A stretch of 64,000 nt of DNA from Roseimaritima sediminicola (GTDB taxonomy: Bacteria; Planctomycetota; Planctomycetia; Pirellulales; Pirellulaceae), in assembly GCF_009618275.1 (NCBI RefSeq), contig NZ_WIAD01000014.1, positions 44,860-108,859 of the forward strand, read 5' to 3'. Positions 44,765 through 54,339 of the stretch are shown piece after piece. The stretch's first letter is position 1, and every line of letters starts with the position of its first letter. Under the pieces are notes generated by a model. It did not search any database, was not told where the DNA came from, and worked only from the letters and a program-made list of their open reading frames with translations. Both the position numbers and the translations under genes were made by a program.

Positions 44765-45772
44765 ATGACCTGGTTCCAAACGCTTACTGGCATCGACGAA
44801 CAGTCCCCCGAACAGGTGCGCCGCGAGCTGACGATCGATGGCGACTCGCTGGTCTGCGCCAACGGCAACCGGGTGGCCTACGGGCGACTGGAAACACCAC
44901 AACTTGCAGAGCTGCGGCAAGCCGTCGCGAACCTTTCGCGGGAATCGCGTGCGTCCAGCCTCGCTGAGCTGGTCGGCGATGTGCGCGAGCTGCACGCCGA
45001 TCCGGCCAATGCGGATGCCCTGTTTCAAGTCGCTTCGCAGTTCAACCTGCTGGAAATGGCCGGCCCCAGCGTCACGCCCGAGCGAGGCGTCGGCGTCTAC
45101 GAGCACGATCACACCCAGGGCCCGGCCTGCGCGATCGCTTGCGGCGCCGGAACGATCTATCGCAATTATTTTGCCGACGTCGATGGTCAGATCGGACAAA
45201 CTAACCAGCGGCAGATCGACTGCGCCGCGGACCTCGGCAGGCAGCTCGGCAACGTCGACATGCGGCTGTGGCGAATGCAAAACGGCTACCTGTTTCCCAC
45301 CGACGAGGGGCTGAGCGAGATCTCGGCAAAGCTGCAGCAGATGTCCGCGGACCAGCTCGATCGGCTGCGGGGCACGCTGCGGATCGGTCTGCAGTGGCAG
45401 GCCGCCGTGACGCTCGATGGCGCCGCGCACCGGGTCAGCCAGGCTTACTGCTCGGCGCTGCCGGTCGCTTACGGCCGGCAACCCCGGGCGCAGTGGACGG
45501 ACTTCGCCCGCCTGGTGCTCGACGCGGCTTACGAAGCGACCCTCGCCGCCGCCGCGCTCAACGCTTCGCAAACGGGCAACAACACCGTCTTCCTCACCCT
45601 GCTCGGCGGCGGCGTCTTCGGCAACGATGATGCTTGGATCACCGGGGCCATCGAGCGAGCCTACGGCCGCTTCCGCCACAGCGGCTTGGACGTTCGTATC
45701 GTTTCCTACGGCCGCTCGCATCCCGCCGTCGCGGCGCTGCTCCGCCGCTGCCAAGCGGCAGAGCAGGATTGA
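44765..45772 (+). CDS. Uncharacterised protein with macro-domain-like C terminus
   Basis: A 335-residue soluble protein that I cannot place in a named family. Conserved-looking motifs are VASQFNLLEMAGPSVTPERGV, HTQGPACAIACGAGTIYRNYF and, near the end, NTVFLTLLGGGVFGNDDAWI followed by DVRIVSYGRS. The last recalls the glycine-rich loop and following strand of macro domains that bind ADP-ribose, but the middle of the protein does not fit clearly. It stands alone between MITE-like repeats and the convergent NhaC gene. A role in ADP-ribose or nucleotide-sugar handling is only a suggestion. Confidence 0.65.
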   Translation: MTWFQTLTGIDEQSPEQVRRELTIDGDSLVCANGNRVAYGRLETPQLAELRQAVANLSRESRASSLAELVGDVRELHADPANADALFQVASQFNLLEMAGPSVTPERGVGVYEHDHTQGPACAIACGAGTIYRNYFADVDGQIGQTNQRQIDCAADLGRQLGNVDMRLWRMQNGYLFPTDEGLSEISAKLQQMSADQLDRLRGTLRIGLQWQAAVTLDGAAHRVSQAYCSALPVAYGRQPRAQWTDFARLVLDAAYEATLAAAALNASQTGNNTVFLTLLGGGVFGNDDAWITGAIERAYGRFRHSGLDVRIVSYGRSHPAVAALLRRCQAAEQD

Positions 45773-45781
45773 GCTTGTCGC

Positions 45782-47650
45782 CTACACGAAGAACACCACG
45801 GCTGCGGTCCACAGGATGCCGGCCAGAATCGCCGCTCCACTGGCAGGAACGATTTGAGTCTTAACGTGGTCCATCAGATCGCAACCCGTCGTCATCGCAC
45901 TCAGGATCGTGGTGTCGGAAATCGGTGAGCACTGATCGCCGTAGACGCTGCCGTTCAGGACGGTTGCAAAACAGATCGACAGAAACAGTTCCGGATTGGC
46001 GACACCATTGGTCTGGGCCACTTCCCAGGCCAGCGGCATCGCCAACGGAAAGGCAATCGCGTAGGTGCCCCAGCTCGTCCCGGCCGAAAATGCGATCACC
46101 ATCGTGATCAGCTGCAGGGCTACGGGAAGCGCGACGTAGGGGATGCGTTCGCCCAATAGATCCACCAGATAGATCCCCGCCCCGACCTCGCGGCTGAGGC
46201 TGCCTATCGTCACGGCCAACATCAGAATCACCGACGCCACCACGACTCCTTTCAGTCCATCGCCGATGCCTTCGATCACGTCCCCCAGCCGCATGCCGCG
46301 GAGCAGCGCGACGAGAACCGAGACCAGCAGAGCGCCGCCGAAGGCCCAGTTGACTTTCGGGGTGCCCAACAGGACGAACGTTCCAATCGCAGTTCCGATC
46401 AGCAGCCCCAGCGGTACGAAGAATTCCAGCACATGCGGCGTGTAGTGTTTCGGCACCCGAGCGACCTGCAACTCCTCGGCACTGATGGGAGCCGCGCCGG
46501 GAGCGTCCAATTGGCCGGTCGAGCGGGCGCGGTTGCGGGCCCTGCGAAGTCCCCGCCCCGCAAACCGGTTGAAACCAAGACTCAGCAGCAACGTACTGAG
46601 AACGGCGAGAATCCCGTAGAAGCTCAGCGGTACACTGCGGAAGAAGAACGCGATCCGGTCCGCTTCGGTCGCCAGAAAACTGACTCCGGGCACAAAGATC
46701 AACGCCTGGACGTACACCGGCCACGCATTGAACGCGAGCACCGAGGCGATCGGCGAAGCCGTGGAATCGACGATGTAGGAAAGCTCTTCGTGGCTGATCC
46801 TTTCTTTATCGGCCACCGGTTTCACGATCGTCCCAACCAGGACGACACTGACCGTACCGCCCTGAAAGAAGATGACTCCCATCAGCCAAGCGACCAACTT
46901 CGCCGATCGTGGCCCGCGGACAAAGTGAGTTGTCATGAATTCGGCAAAGGCCTGCGCCGCTCCCGTACGCGACCAGATTCCCATCAATCCGCCCAGCAAC
47001 CACAGATACAGCAGCAGGATCGTGGCGGCACTCTTGCTGGCCAGACTCGGCAGCAGCACCGCGTCGGTGATGTCGAACTGCCCCAGCATGAACGCGCCGA
47101 CGACGACGGCACTCAGCAAAGCCGTAAGCGGTTCTTTGGTCAGCAGACACAGCCCGATGGCGATCACGGCCGGCAACAGCGACCAATATCCGAAATGGAA
47201 TTTCGCTTCCAACTGGGCATAGCGCTGGGAGGTTCCGCCTTCATCCTGGAACGTTTCCACCACCCACTGCGGTTCGGTGGGCGGGCGTCCGACCAGTTCG
47301 TCGAGAGCTTCCTGCCGCAGCGGCGATTGACCATAGGGGACGACTTCGCCAAGCGGCGTCTCGTCGCCTTTGAATTTGTAAACCAACGTGCCGCTGTCGT
47401 TTTCGTACACGTCGTACGTCGTCTTTTGTTCCTGCCACGTGGGTTCGACCTTGGCAAACACGAACAGACCGCCGAGCAACCCGAGCACGACAACGATCCC
47501 CGCAATCCGCCGCGTGGGCCGAAGTCGTGAAGTGGTCTCGGGGCCGACATCCGGCTGGTCGGCCGTGCCGGTTCCGGATTCTTCAATCGCAGAAATCGGC
47601 GCTCGTTCGGGCTTGCCGGCGGAATTGGGATCGTCGGATTCGATAGTCAC
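45782..47650 (-). CDS. Na+/H+ antiporter, NhaC family
   Basis: A 622-residue membrane protein with about 12-13 spans. An N-terminal cytoplasmic tail of about 45 residues and the first span are followed by a periplasmic insert of about 95 residues ([20 protein letters not shown]) that ordinary NhaC proteins lack. Family motifs are [74 protein letters not shown] and [18 protein letters not shown]. NhaC proteins exchange Na+ for H+, or swap organic acids. It lies just downstream of the dgcN-dgcA-like pair on the same strand, separated only by the repeat array, so uptake of a substrate for that pathway is possible. Confidence 0.88.
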   Translation of the reverse strand: MTIESDDPNSAGKPERAPISAIEESGTGTADQPDVGPETTSRLRPTRRIAGIVVVLGLLGGLFVFAKVEPTWQEQKTTYDVYENDSGTLVYKFKGDETPLGEVVPYGQSPLRQEALDELVGRPPTEPQWVVETFQDEGGTSQRYAQLEAKFHFGYWSLLPAVIAIGLCLLTKEPLTALLSAVVVGAFMLGQFDITDAVLLPSLASKSAATILLLYLWLLGGLMGIWSRTGAAQAFAEFMTTHFVRGPRSAKLVAWLMGVIFFQGGTVSVVLVGTIVKPVADKERISHEELSYIVDSTASPIASVLAFNAWPVYVQALIFVPGVSFLATEADRIAFFFRSVPLSFYGILAVLSTLLLSLGFNRFAGRGLRRARNRARSTGQLDAPGAAPISAEELQVARVPKHYTPHVLEFFVPLGLLIGTAIGTFVLLGTPKVNWAFGGALLVSVLVALLRGMRLGDVIEGIGDGLKGVVVASVILMLAVTIGSLSREVGAGIYLVDLLGERIPYVALPVALQLITMVIAFSAGTSWGTYAIAFPLAMPLAWEVAQTNGVANPELFLSICFATVLNGSVYGDQCSPISDTTILSAMTTGCDLMDHVKTQIVPASGAAILAGILWTAAVVFFV

Positions 47651-47654
47651 CTGC

Positions 47655-47858
47655 GTTACCTATTGAGCCGTTTGGGCGCTAGCCCTCGGTTACTTACTGA
47701 GCCGTTTGGGCGCTAGCCCTCGGTTACTTACTGAGCCGTTTGGGCGCTAGCCCTCGGTTACTTACTGAGCCGTTTGGGCGCTAGCCCTCGGTTACCTATT
47801 GAGCCGTTTGGGCGCTAGCCCTCGGTTACTTACTGAGCCGTTTGGGCGCTAGCCCCCG
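47655..47858. repeat. 34-bp tandem repeat, six units
   Basis: Six back-to-back copies of a unit built on GAGCCGTTTGGGCGCTAGCC, period exactly 34, start at 47655 and every 34 bases after it. They differ at a few positions (CCTATT against CTTACT), and there are no spacers. Together they occupy the whole gap between the start of the antiporter gene and the stop of the epimerase gene. The same unit occurs singly at about 54690-55600. Confidence 0.9.
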
Positions 47859-47859
47859 G

Positions 47860-48921
47860 TTACTGATCGGACGGACGCGGTAGACCATACTGGGCAACCT
47901 TCTCCGCAATCAACTCCACCCCGTTGCCTGCCCGCTCCGCCAATCGAATCCGTCCATTCTCCACTTTCACGCCGCGAGCCACGTCACCGGAGAGCAGTTC
48001 GGCACCGTCGAGATCGACGTAGTCCAACAGCGGGCTCAGCTGGGCCGCCGCAGAGATACCGACCGTGCTCTCGACCATACAGCCGACCATCGTCTTAAGG
48101 CCCAATTGGCGAGCCGCTTTCAGCATTCGATATCCCGGCGTGATCCCGCCGCACTTGCTCAGTTTGACGTTGATGCCATGGAATAGCCCCTCGCAGGCGC
48201 CGACGTCCGCGGAAACCAGACAGCTTTCATCCGCGATGATCGGCAACGCGGATGCGGTGAAGACGCGGCGGTGATCTTCGTCGGGCGCGTCGGCGGGCAG
48301 CGGTTGTTCGATCAACTCCACGCCCATCTCCCGCAGCGCCGCCGAGTTCTCGATCGTTTCCTCGGCCGACCAGCCGCAATTCGCATCCACGCGCAGCGTC
48401 GCCGCGGTGTGTTCGCGCAGTCGCCGCACGATCTCGATGTCTCGATCCGTCCCCAGTTTGATTTTGTAGATCGGCCACTCGCTGCGCTGCTCCATCTTTT
48501 CGACCATCCGCTCGATCTCGTCGATGCCGATCGTGAAGCTGGAGGCGGGGATGTTCTCCCAGGCGAGGCCGAGCGTTTCAAAGCTCGGGCGTCCGGCCAA
48601 TTTTCCCGCCAGATCGTGCGCGGCGCAGTCGATCGCGGCGAGCAGGAACATTTCGCCCTCGAGCTGCGGCCGCAGGCAGTCCCAAAGCGTTTCCACGTTC
48701 CGCCCGTCGAAAGCTTCCACCGTCGCTCGACAGCGGTCGATGCGTTTCACCATCTCTTCGACACGGACGCCGTAGTAGGCGTGCTCGGTCGCTTCGCCGT
48801 AGCCGCAAAGGCCGTCGTGCTGGAGTTCGACGATCAGGGAACGCTGAACGTGCCGGGTGCCGCGCGCGATCGTAAAAGGATGCTCCAGCGGCAGCTCGAC
48901 GCAGTGGGTAAGCAGTTTCAT
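47860..48921 (-). CDS. dgcA: Enolase-superfamily epimerase, DgcA / dipeptide-epimerase-like
   Basis: A 353-residue enolase-superfamily protein of the muconate-lactonizing subgroup. Catalytic and metal residues are visible: K153 and K155 (YKIKLG), D179 (VDANCGWS), E205 (IEQPLP), D231 (DESC) and the lysine pair in VKLSKCGG (253/256). Such proteins are annotated as L-Ala-D/L-Glu epimerases, but the ones paired with a DUF1611 gene were shown to be N-acetyl-D-glutamate racemases (DgcA). The ATG at 48921 overlaps the DUF1611 stop as ATGA. On context I favour DgcA; the alternative is dipeptide epimerase. The open frame upstream to 49524 is a shadow of the partner gene. Confidence 0.85.
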   Translation of the reverse strand: MKLLTHCVELPLEHPFTIARGTRHVQRSLIVELQHDGLCGYGEATEHAYYGVRVEEMVKRIDRCRATVEAFDGRNVETLWDCLRPQLEGEMFLLAAIDCAAHDLAGKLAGRPSFETLGLAWENIPASSFTIGIDEIERMVEKMEQRSEWPIYKIKLGTDRDIEIVRRLREHTAATLRVDANCGWSAEETIENSAALREMGVELIEQPLPADAPDEDHRRVFTASALPIIADESCLVSADVGACEGLFHGINVKLSKCGGITPGYRMLKAARQLGLKTMVGCMVESTVGISAAAQLSPLLDYVDLDGAELLSGDVARGVKVENGRIRLAERAGNGVELIAEKVAQYGLPRPSDQ

Positions 48922-50006
48922 CGGTGTCGCTCCTGCTGGAACCGCTGCACCGCATCGGCCAGCACGGCCGGACCGTCCACATAAACATCGCACACGGGCA
49001 ACCCGAACTCCGCCCGCATTCGCTCCCGTTCGGCCGCTGCTTCGTCCGCCGACACATTGCGGCTGTTCATGGCGATTCCAATCACGCGAGCCGGGTGCCG
49101 CAACGCCGAGAGGGATTCGTAGGCGTTGATCATCGTGCGGTGATCGACCAACGGCACGTGGTCCAGCCCCTTTACATTCTTCCGTCCTACTTCGTAGCAG
49201 TAGATCAGGGCGTCGGGCGAGCAACCGTGGAGCAGTCCTAGGGTGACGGCCGAAAAACTCGGATGGGCGAGACTGCCCTGGCCTTCGATCAGAAGAAAGT
49301 CGTGGTGATCGTGGCGGCGGATGAGGGCTTCGACCGAGCCGTTGACGAAATCCGAAACGACGCAGTCGACCGGAACGCCATCGCCGGAAATCATGATTCC
49401 GGTTTGCCCCGTGGCCACGAAAGCCGCATCCAAATCGCGGCGAGCCAACTCCCTTTGCAGCTCCAGGCTGACAACCATCTTTCCGAGGCTGCAGTCCTGT
49501 CCCACGGTGTGGATTCGGCAACAACCGTCGCGAAACGGTTTGCCGGTCGACGTCGCATTCTCGGTGTTGCGGCGCACATCGATCAGGCGACTGCCCGACG
49601 CCTGCGCGGCCTCGCGGAACTCGGCATCATCGATCAAAAACTGGTGGTTTCCCGAAACCACATCCAGGCCGCGCTCGATCGCTTTGATGATGATCGCTCG
49701 CCACTCGCCGGGCAGTTTACCGCCGGCCACCGAAGTGCCCAGGAACAACGCATCGGCGTTGACGTTCTTCAGCGAGCCGACGACGGGAACATCGTCGCCC
49801 ACGCCAAACAATTCTGCCGCACGCTTGCCCTGTTCGCCGGCGTCGACCACCGCCACGACGTCCTCGCGTCGGTACCGCAGCATACTGATCGCCGTCTTCG
49901 CGTAGAACGGCGTCGAGTAGCCCTCGGTCAGCAGAGCGATCCGCCGATACGAGCTCAAACTCTCGATGCTTTGGGTTTGGAAACCGGCTGCTGCAGCAGG
50001 GTTCAT
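48918..50006 (-). CDS. dgcN: DUF1611 protein, DgcN / D-glutamate N-acetyltransferase-like
   Basis: A 362-residue DUF1611 protein. It has a Rossmann-like N-terminal half ([33 protein letters not shown]) and a P-loop [18 protein letters not shown] at about 166-183, with the Walker lysine at 176, then the switch-like [12 protein letters not shown]. In a characterised bacterial D-amino-acid pathway, DgcN acetylates D-glutamate and DgcA then racemises the product. This gene shares an ATGA overlap with the dgcA-like gene. DgcN function is inferred from that pairing; no DgcR regulator or N-acetylglutamate deacetylase was found here. Confidence 0.85.
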   Translation of the reverse strand: MNPAAAAGFQTQSIESLSSYRRIALLTEGYSTPFYAKTAISMLRYRREDVVAVVDAGEQGKRAAELFGVGDDVPVVGSLKNVNADALFLGTSVAGGKLPGEWRAIIIKAIERGLDVVSGNHQFLIDDAEFREAAQASGSRLIDVRRNTENATSTGKPFRDGCCRIHTVGQDCSLGKMVVSLELQRELARRDLDAAFVATGQTGIMISGDGVPVDCVVSDFVNGSVEALIRRHDHHDFLLIEGQGSLAHPSFSAVTLGLLHGCSPDALIYCYEVGRKNVKGLDHVPLVDHRTMINAYESLSALRHPARVIGIAMNSRNVSADEAAAERERMRAEFGLPVCDVYVDGPAVLADAVQRFQQERHR

Positions 50007-50161
50007 AGAGGTCGTCGCCTTATCAGTCGTTGTACCAGCGAACGCAACCCGCGTCGCCCCGAAAGAACGTCGCCATTCTAACGCCGGTAGCCAAAGTCGC
50101 CAGACTTTGCCCAGTGTCGCCTTTCGCTCCGCGAAAGTAGCTCTGGTCGTCAGACCTTACC

Positions 50162-50965
50162 CCGCCGCTCAATCGCGAAGCGATGGCAGTTGATAGCCTC
50201 GGATGCCAATCCGAGGTAGGAGGCTCCAAAAACACATCGGGAGTCGCGGAGCGACGACAGGTCGCTCAAGCCACATGCCGTCGCTCCGCGACTTTCACTG
50301 GGGTGGGGTGTCGCCGACCTGGGATTCGCATCCCAGGCTATCGACGGTCGTTGCTTCGCAACTAGCGATCGTCTGCGATCGTCCATCAGTAGCTCGGCTG
50401 TCCTCAGCCGAGACGAGAGCGAGCCACGGCCGGGAACGGCCATCCCGTTCTCGACGGCGCGGATGCCGAGGCGCACCGCCGCTCAATCGCGAAGCGATGG
50501 CAGTTGATAGCCTCGGATGCCAATCCGAGGTAGGAGGCCCCAAAACACATCGGGAGTCGCGGAGCGACGACAGGTCGCTCAAGCCACATGCCGTCGCTCC
50601 GCGACTTTCACTGGGGTGGGGTGTCGCCGACCTGGGATTCGCATCCCAGGCTTTCGACGGTCGTTGCTTCGCAACTAGCGATCGTCCCACAGTAGCTCGG
50701 CTGTCCTCAGCCGAGACGAGAGCGAGCCACGGCCGGGAACGGCCCTCCCGTTCTCGACGGCGCGGATGCCGAGGCGCACCGCCGCTCAATCGCGAAGCGA
50801 TGGCAGTTGATAGCCTCGGATGCCAATCCGAGGTAGGAGGCCCCAAAAACACGTCGGGAGTCGCCGACCTGGGATTCGCATCCCAGGCTTTCGACGGTCG
50901 TTGCTTCGCAACTAGCGATCGTCTGCGATCGTCCCACAGTAGCTCGGCTGTCCTCAGCCGAGACA
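50162..50965. repeat. Large tandem repeat: two full units of about 310 bp and a shortened third
   Basis: Unit starts at 50162, 50476 and 50779 (periods 314 and 303). Each unit contains several small palindromes, including CGGATGCCAATCCG, CTGGGATTCGCATCCCAG and the CTCGGCTGTCCTCAGCCGAG hairpin. The third unit lacks about 65 bases in its middle. Near-identity between copies indicates a recent duplication. The area between the dgcN start and the DUF2272 gene otherwise holds no supported gene. Confidence 0.9.
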
Positions 50966-51106
50966 GGGGCGCGTCCCAACTCTGGCGTTTTCCAGCTACC
51001 TCCCCCACACAGGTCGCGAGCTTCCGTACGGCCCACCCCCGAAGTAAACTCAAAAACCGTCCTCGCCCCCCGTGGCCCGCCTCTCACCGCAGCCCAAAAA
51101 TCCCCT

Positions 51107-52036
51107 ATGACCAGAACCAAACTTTTCAACGCTCGTGATCTTGTCCGGTCGCTCGCCGTCGCTCTCGGCATCTTCGCCGGCTGCTGTAACGCTCCCCTGC
51201 CGGCCGCACAATCGCTCGACGACTCGGTCGGCCGAGAGGGCACGAACGCCGAAGCGGACGTCTTGACCGTCCAGGTTCTGCTCAATCAGGTCCCGGCCGA
51301 GCAGGGCGGACCGCGGGAACTGCTCGTGCCCGATGGCGAAAACGGTCCCGCGACGATGGCCGCCATCGCCGCGTTCCAGCAAAAGCACTTCGGCACCGCC
51401 GACTCGCGAGTCGACCCACGGGGGCGGACGCTGGCCAAGCTGAACGAGGTCGTCGAGGCCCAGCCCTTCGCCCACCGAGTCACGCGAGTCGCATTGGGCG
51501 AGCAGAAATTTTGGAAGAATGGCCAGCGGACGGAGACCTCGCCGCGCGTGGCCACACGGCTGCAAGCCTACTGGGACGCGACCGACCAGCATTTTCCGAT
51601 CGAGCGGTTTCGGGACCGTGAATTCCAGCGCAAGTGGCCGTGGAGTGCGGCTTGCGTTTCCTGGATCGTCAAGCGAGCTGGCGGCGGCAACGACTTCGCG
51701 TACTCCGACTCGCATTACGTTTACACCGCGGCGGCCAAGCGGAACCGAGTCCGCGGCTCGTCGAATCCCTTCAAAGCCTACGATGCCGCGACCGCCGTCC
51801 CCGCCGTGGGCGACATCATCGTCAACGAGCGAGCCGGCGACAATGTCACCTACGCCAACGTCGACGACGGCAACGTGTACAAGACGCACGGCGACATCGT
51901 CGTCGCCGTGGAGGACGATCAGGTTATTGCGATCGGCGGCAACGTCAGCAACAGCGTGCGAGCAACCATAGCCGAACTCAACGCCGACGGTACACTCAAA
52001 GCCGACCGCTACTTCGCCGTCATCAAACGCCATTGA
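51107..52036 (+). CDS. DUF2272 family exported protein with peptidoglycan-binding-like region
   Basis: A 309-residue protein with a signal-like N terminus (RSLAVALGIFAGCCNAPLPAA), which may be a lipoprotein, though the lipobox is weak. About 50-115 resembles the peptidoglycan-binding fold (LTVQVLLNQVPAEQGGPRELLVPDGENGPATMAAIAAFQQKHFG). The C-terminal DUF2272 domain carries RKWPWSAACVSWIVKRAGGG, SDSHYVYTAAAKRN, VGDIIVNERAGDNVTY and HGDIVVAVEDDQVIAIGGNVSNSV. That is an NlpC/P60-like layout with Cys in SAACVSW and His in HGDIV. A cell-wall amidase or endopeptidase role is likely but unproven. Confidence 0.8.
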   Translation: MTRTKLFNARDLVRSLAVALGIFAGCCNAPLPAAQSLDDSVGREGTNAEADVLTVQVLLNQVPAEQGGPRELLVPDGENGPATMAAIAAFQQKHFGTADSRVDPRGRTLAKLNEVVEAQPFAHRVTRVALGEQKFWKNGQRTETSPRVATRLQAYWDATDQHFPIERFRDREFQRKWPWSAACVSWIVKRAGGGNDFAYSDSHYVYTAAAKRNRVRGSSNPFKAYDAATAVPAVGDIIVNERAGDNVTYANVDDGNVYKTHGDIVVAVEDDQVIAIGGNVSNSVRATIAELNADGTLKADRYFAVIKRH

Positions 52037-52161
52037 CGCCCATCCCGCTGCGGATCTTCCCGGCTTTCCCGGCGTCGATCTCGCTGGCAAGTTGGACAAC
52101 GCCCCCCGCGGCTTACGGTATCATGACCGGGATCCTTCCGAGCATCCCAAGAGATTTTGTC

Positions 52162-53421
52162 ATGCGTTCACTGTGTTGTACGTTGGTTGTCGTCATCGGC
52201 TTGTCGGCAGTTGCCAATCGATTATCCGGTCAGGACTGGACTCGCTTCCGAGGTCCGAACGGACAGGGCATCGCATCCGAAAGCGACCTACCGCTGAAGT
52301 GGTCCGAGGACAGCAATATCGCCTGGAAAACGCCGATTGCGGGCCAGGGCTGGTCGTCTCCCATCGTCTCGGGCGACCACGTCTTCGTGACGACCGCCAC
52401 CGAAGAAGGCGTGTCTTGCCGAGTGATCGCGATCGATCGCAAGAGTGGCGACGTGCGTTGGAACACCGAAGTCCACCGTCAGGTACCAGGCCCCAAGCGG
52501 GCGCAGAACTCCTACGCCACACCGACACCGGTAACCGACGGCACCCGCGTCTATGCCGCCTTCTACGACGGGACGGTGGTGGCGGTGGACTTCGACGGCA
52601 ACTTGGTATGGCGTAACGAAGACGTCGACTTCCACAGTCTGCACGGGCTTGGCGCCTCGCCGATGATTGCCGGGGGACGGATCGTCATGCCCTTCGATGG
52701 CAGCAGTCCCGAGGAACAGCGTGTCGGTTGGAAGGAACCGTGGGACCAAGCCGTGGTCCTGGCAATCGACAAGGAGACCGGCAAAACCAGCTGGCGTGGC
52801 CAACGAGGACTGTCTCGCGTGGGACACGTTACACCGATCACGATCGACAACGGACAGACGGTGGTCAGCGCCGGTGGTGACCGTGTCCAAGCCCACGACG
52901 TCGCCACGGGCGAGCGAATCTGGTCGGTCTACAGCCAGGGCGAAGGCGTGACGCCGTCGCCGGTTCTGGGCGAGGGACTGATTTTTACCTCATCCGGTTT
53001 CGAAGATCCGACCATCCGCGCCATCCGTCCGGGCGGACGCGGCGACGTGACCGATTCGCACATCGTTTGGGAACAGAAACGCGGCGTCCCAGCCCTGCCA
53101 TCGCCGCTGTACGTCGATCCGTATCTGTACACGATTACTCGTGACAACATCCTGTACTGCTTCGAAGCCTCGACCGGTGACGTCGTTTGGCAACAGCGAC
53201 TCGACGGCAACTACTCCGCCTCGCCGCTGTTTGCCGACGGCCGGATCTATATCACCTCGGAAGCAGGAAAGACCACGGTCCTGGAACCCGGCCCGCAATA
53301 CCAAGAGCTCGCGACCAACGATCTGAGCGGCAAAACGATGGCCTCCATCGCCGTCTCTCAAGGCAATTTCTTCCTTCGCTCTGGCGATGCTCTCTACTGC
53401 ATCGGCCCGGCGCCACACTAA
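52162..53421 (+). CDS. Secreted PQQ-like beta-propeller protein
   Basis: A 419-residue protein with a signal peptide (MRSLCCTLVVVIGLSAVANRL). WTRFRGPNGQGIASESDLPLKWSEDSNIAWKTPI opens a repeat series of the PQQ/BamB-like type: GVSCRVIAIDRKSGDVRW, GTVVAVDFDGNLVWR, VVLAIDKETGKTSWRG, RVQAHDVATGERIWSVYS and LYCFEASTGDVVWQQRLDG. These make a seven- or eight-blade propeller. Such secreted proteins are very common in planctomycetes; they may bind a cofactor or act as scaffolds. The start is chosen for the signal peptide, and an ATG 13 codons upstream is possible. Confidence 0.88.
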   Translation: MRSLCCTLVVVIGLSAVANRLSGQDWTRFRGPNGQGIASESDLPLKWSEDSNIAWKTPIAGQGWSSPIVSGDHVFVTTATEEGVSCRVIAIDRKSGDVRWNTEVHRQVPGPKRAQNSYATPTPVTDGTRVYAAFYDGTVVAVDFDGNLVWRNEDVDFHSLHGLGASPMIAGGRIVMPFDGSSPEEQRVGWKEPWDQAVVLAIDKETGKTSWRGQRGLSRVGHVTPITIDNGQTVVSAGGDRVQAHDVATGERIWSVYSQGEGVTPSPVLGEGLIFTSSGFEDPTIRAIRPGGRGDVTDSHIVWEQKRGVPALPSPLYVDPYLYTITRDNILYCFEASTGDVVWQQRLDGNYSASPLFADGRIYITSEAGKTTVLEPGPQYQELATNDLSGKTMASIAVSQGNFFLRSGDALYCIGPAPH

Positions 53422-53546
53422 ACGAGGCTCGGCCAGACCAGCCCCCGAGGACTGGGCCTCTCCTGCCTACCGGAGACCGGTACACTCCAACCACACGATG
53501 CGTTTTCCAACGTCTTTGCATCGCACAGGGATTTACGGATGCTCTG

Positions 53547-53804
53547 ATGACCGACCTAAAAAACCCTCGCGTGATTCTCGCCAAAGGATTTTTGTTCTTG
53601 CTGCTTGGCGGTCTTGCCGTGGTAATCCTGATCGCGCGGGTTCCGCGACTGGACGTGGCGGTGCTGGTGGCGATCGCCATCTGGTCGTTCTGCCGTTTTT
53701 ACTACTTCGCCTTCTACGTTATCCAGCACTACGTCGACCCCGGATACCGCTTCGCCGGACTGATGGACTTCGCTCGCTACGCGATACGCCGGCGGCGGAA
53801 GTGA
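53547..53804 (+). CDS. Small two-span membrane protein
   Basis: An 85-residue protein from the ATG at 53547. Two hydrophobic segments lie at about 13-31 (AKGFLFLLLGGLAVVILIAR) and about 36-58 (VAVLVAIAIWSFCRFYYFAFYV). A conserved-looking loop follows (IQHYVDPGYRFAGLMDFARYAIRRRRK) with a basic end. It is similar to short planctomycete hypothetical proteins with the HYVDP motif. It lies about 125 bases after the propeller gene and may share its transcript. Function is unknown. Confidence 0.7.
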   Translation: MTDLKNPRVILAKGFLFLLLGGLAVVILIARVPRLDVAVLVAIAIWSFCRFYYFAFYVIQHYVDPGYRFAGLMDFARYAIRRRRK

Positions 53805-53860
53805 GGTTGCCACGCTACCATGCGTAGTGGCTAGAATTCTTCTACCCCGCGAGCACGACG

Positions 53861-54019
53861 ATGCGCCCTTTTCCATGCCCGCGCCCCGCGATTGTTCTGT
53901 TTGCCACTGCGTTGTGCAGCCCGCTTGTCGCCCTTAGCAGCCCTCCCGCCCGGTGCCTTGCGGCACCAGCCGACGAGGCCCCGGCCGCTACGACGCAGCA
54001 GCCCCCCGCCGCACAATAG
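53861..54019 (+). CDS. Short ORF with signal-peptide-like start, possibly a truncated gene
   Basis: The 52-residue product (MRPFPCPRPAIVLFATALCS start) has a hydrophobic stretch and Ala-rich PADEAPAATTQQ end that read like a signal peptide and the beginning of an Ala/Pro-rich secreted protein. It stops just before the palindromic repeat at 54068. It may be the remnant of a longer secreted protein cut by repeat insertion, or simply a chance frame. The start lacks a clear binding site. Confidence 0.3.
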   Translation: MRPFPCPRPAIVLFATALCSPLVALSSPPARCLAAPADEAPAATTQQPPAAQ

Positions 54020-54060
54020 ACCAGGCCGCCAACCCTGCTCTCCTGTCGCCCTATCTAAGT

Positions 54061-54140
54061 GTTTGCTCCCCTCTCCCCCAAAGCCTGGCGAGCCTAAGCG
54101 AGTCAGGCTTTGGGGGAGAGGGGCTGGGGGTGAGGGGGAT
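54061..54140. repeat. Perfect 20-bp palindromic stem element
   Basis: Arms at 54068-54087 and 54104-54123 pair perfectly and enclose GCGAGCCTAAGCGAGT. It is the same element as at 44377-44432 except for one paired change: G-C at 44.38 kb is A-T here. It is followed by the same GGGGGTGAGGGGG tail. Confidence 0.9.
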
Positions 54141-54339
54141 TGCCGCGCAGCGCCACCGTCTTTGTGCTTCTTCGCATCTTAACGCGGGATGGAACCAATC
54201 AACAGCGAATGCAGATGCAAGGAATTGCACCCGAGCCGCTCCCTCCTCCACCAGCCGCATCCACAACAGCCGCAGATCGCTAGCCCACGGTTCCCATCAG
54301 CGCAACCCAACGCGCTGCCCCACCACGGACCGAACCGGA

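Noticed and set aside
47655..47858. CRISPR-like array
   Set aside because: The 34-bp units are back to back without spacers and there are no cas genes in the window.
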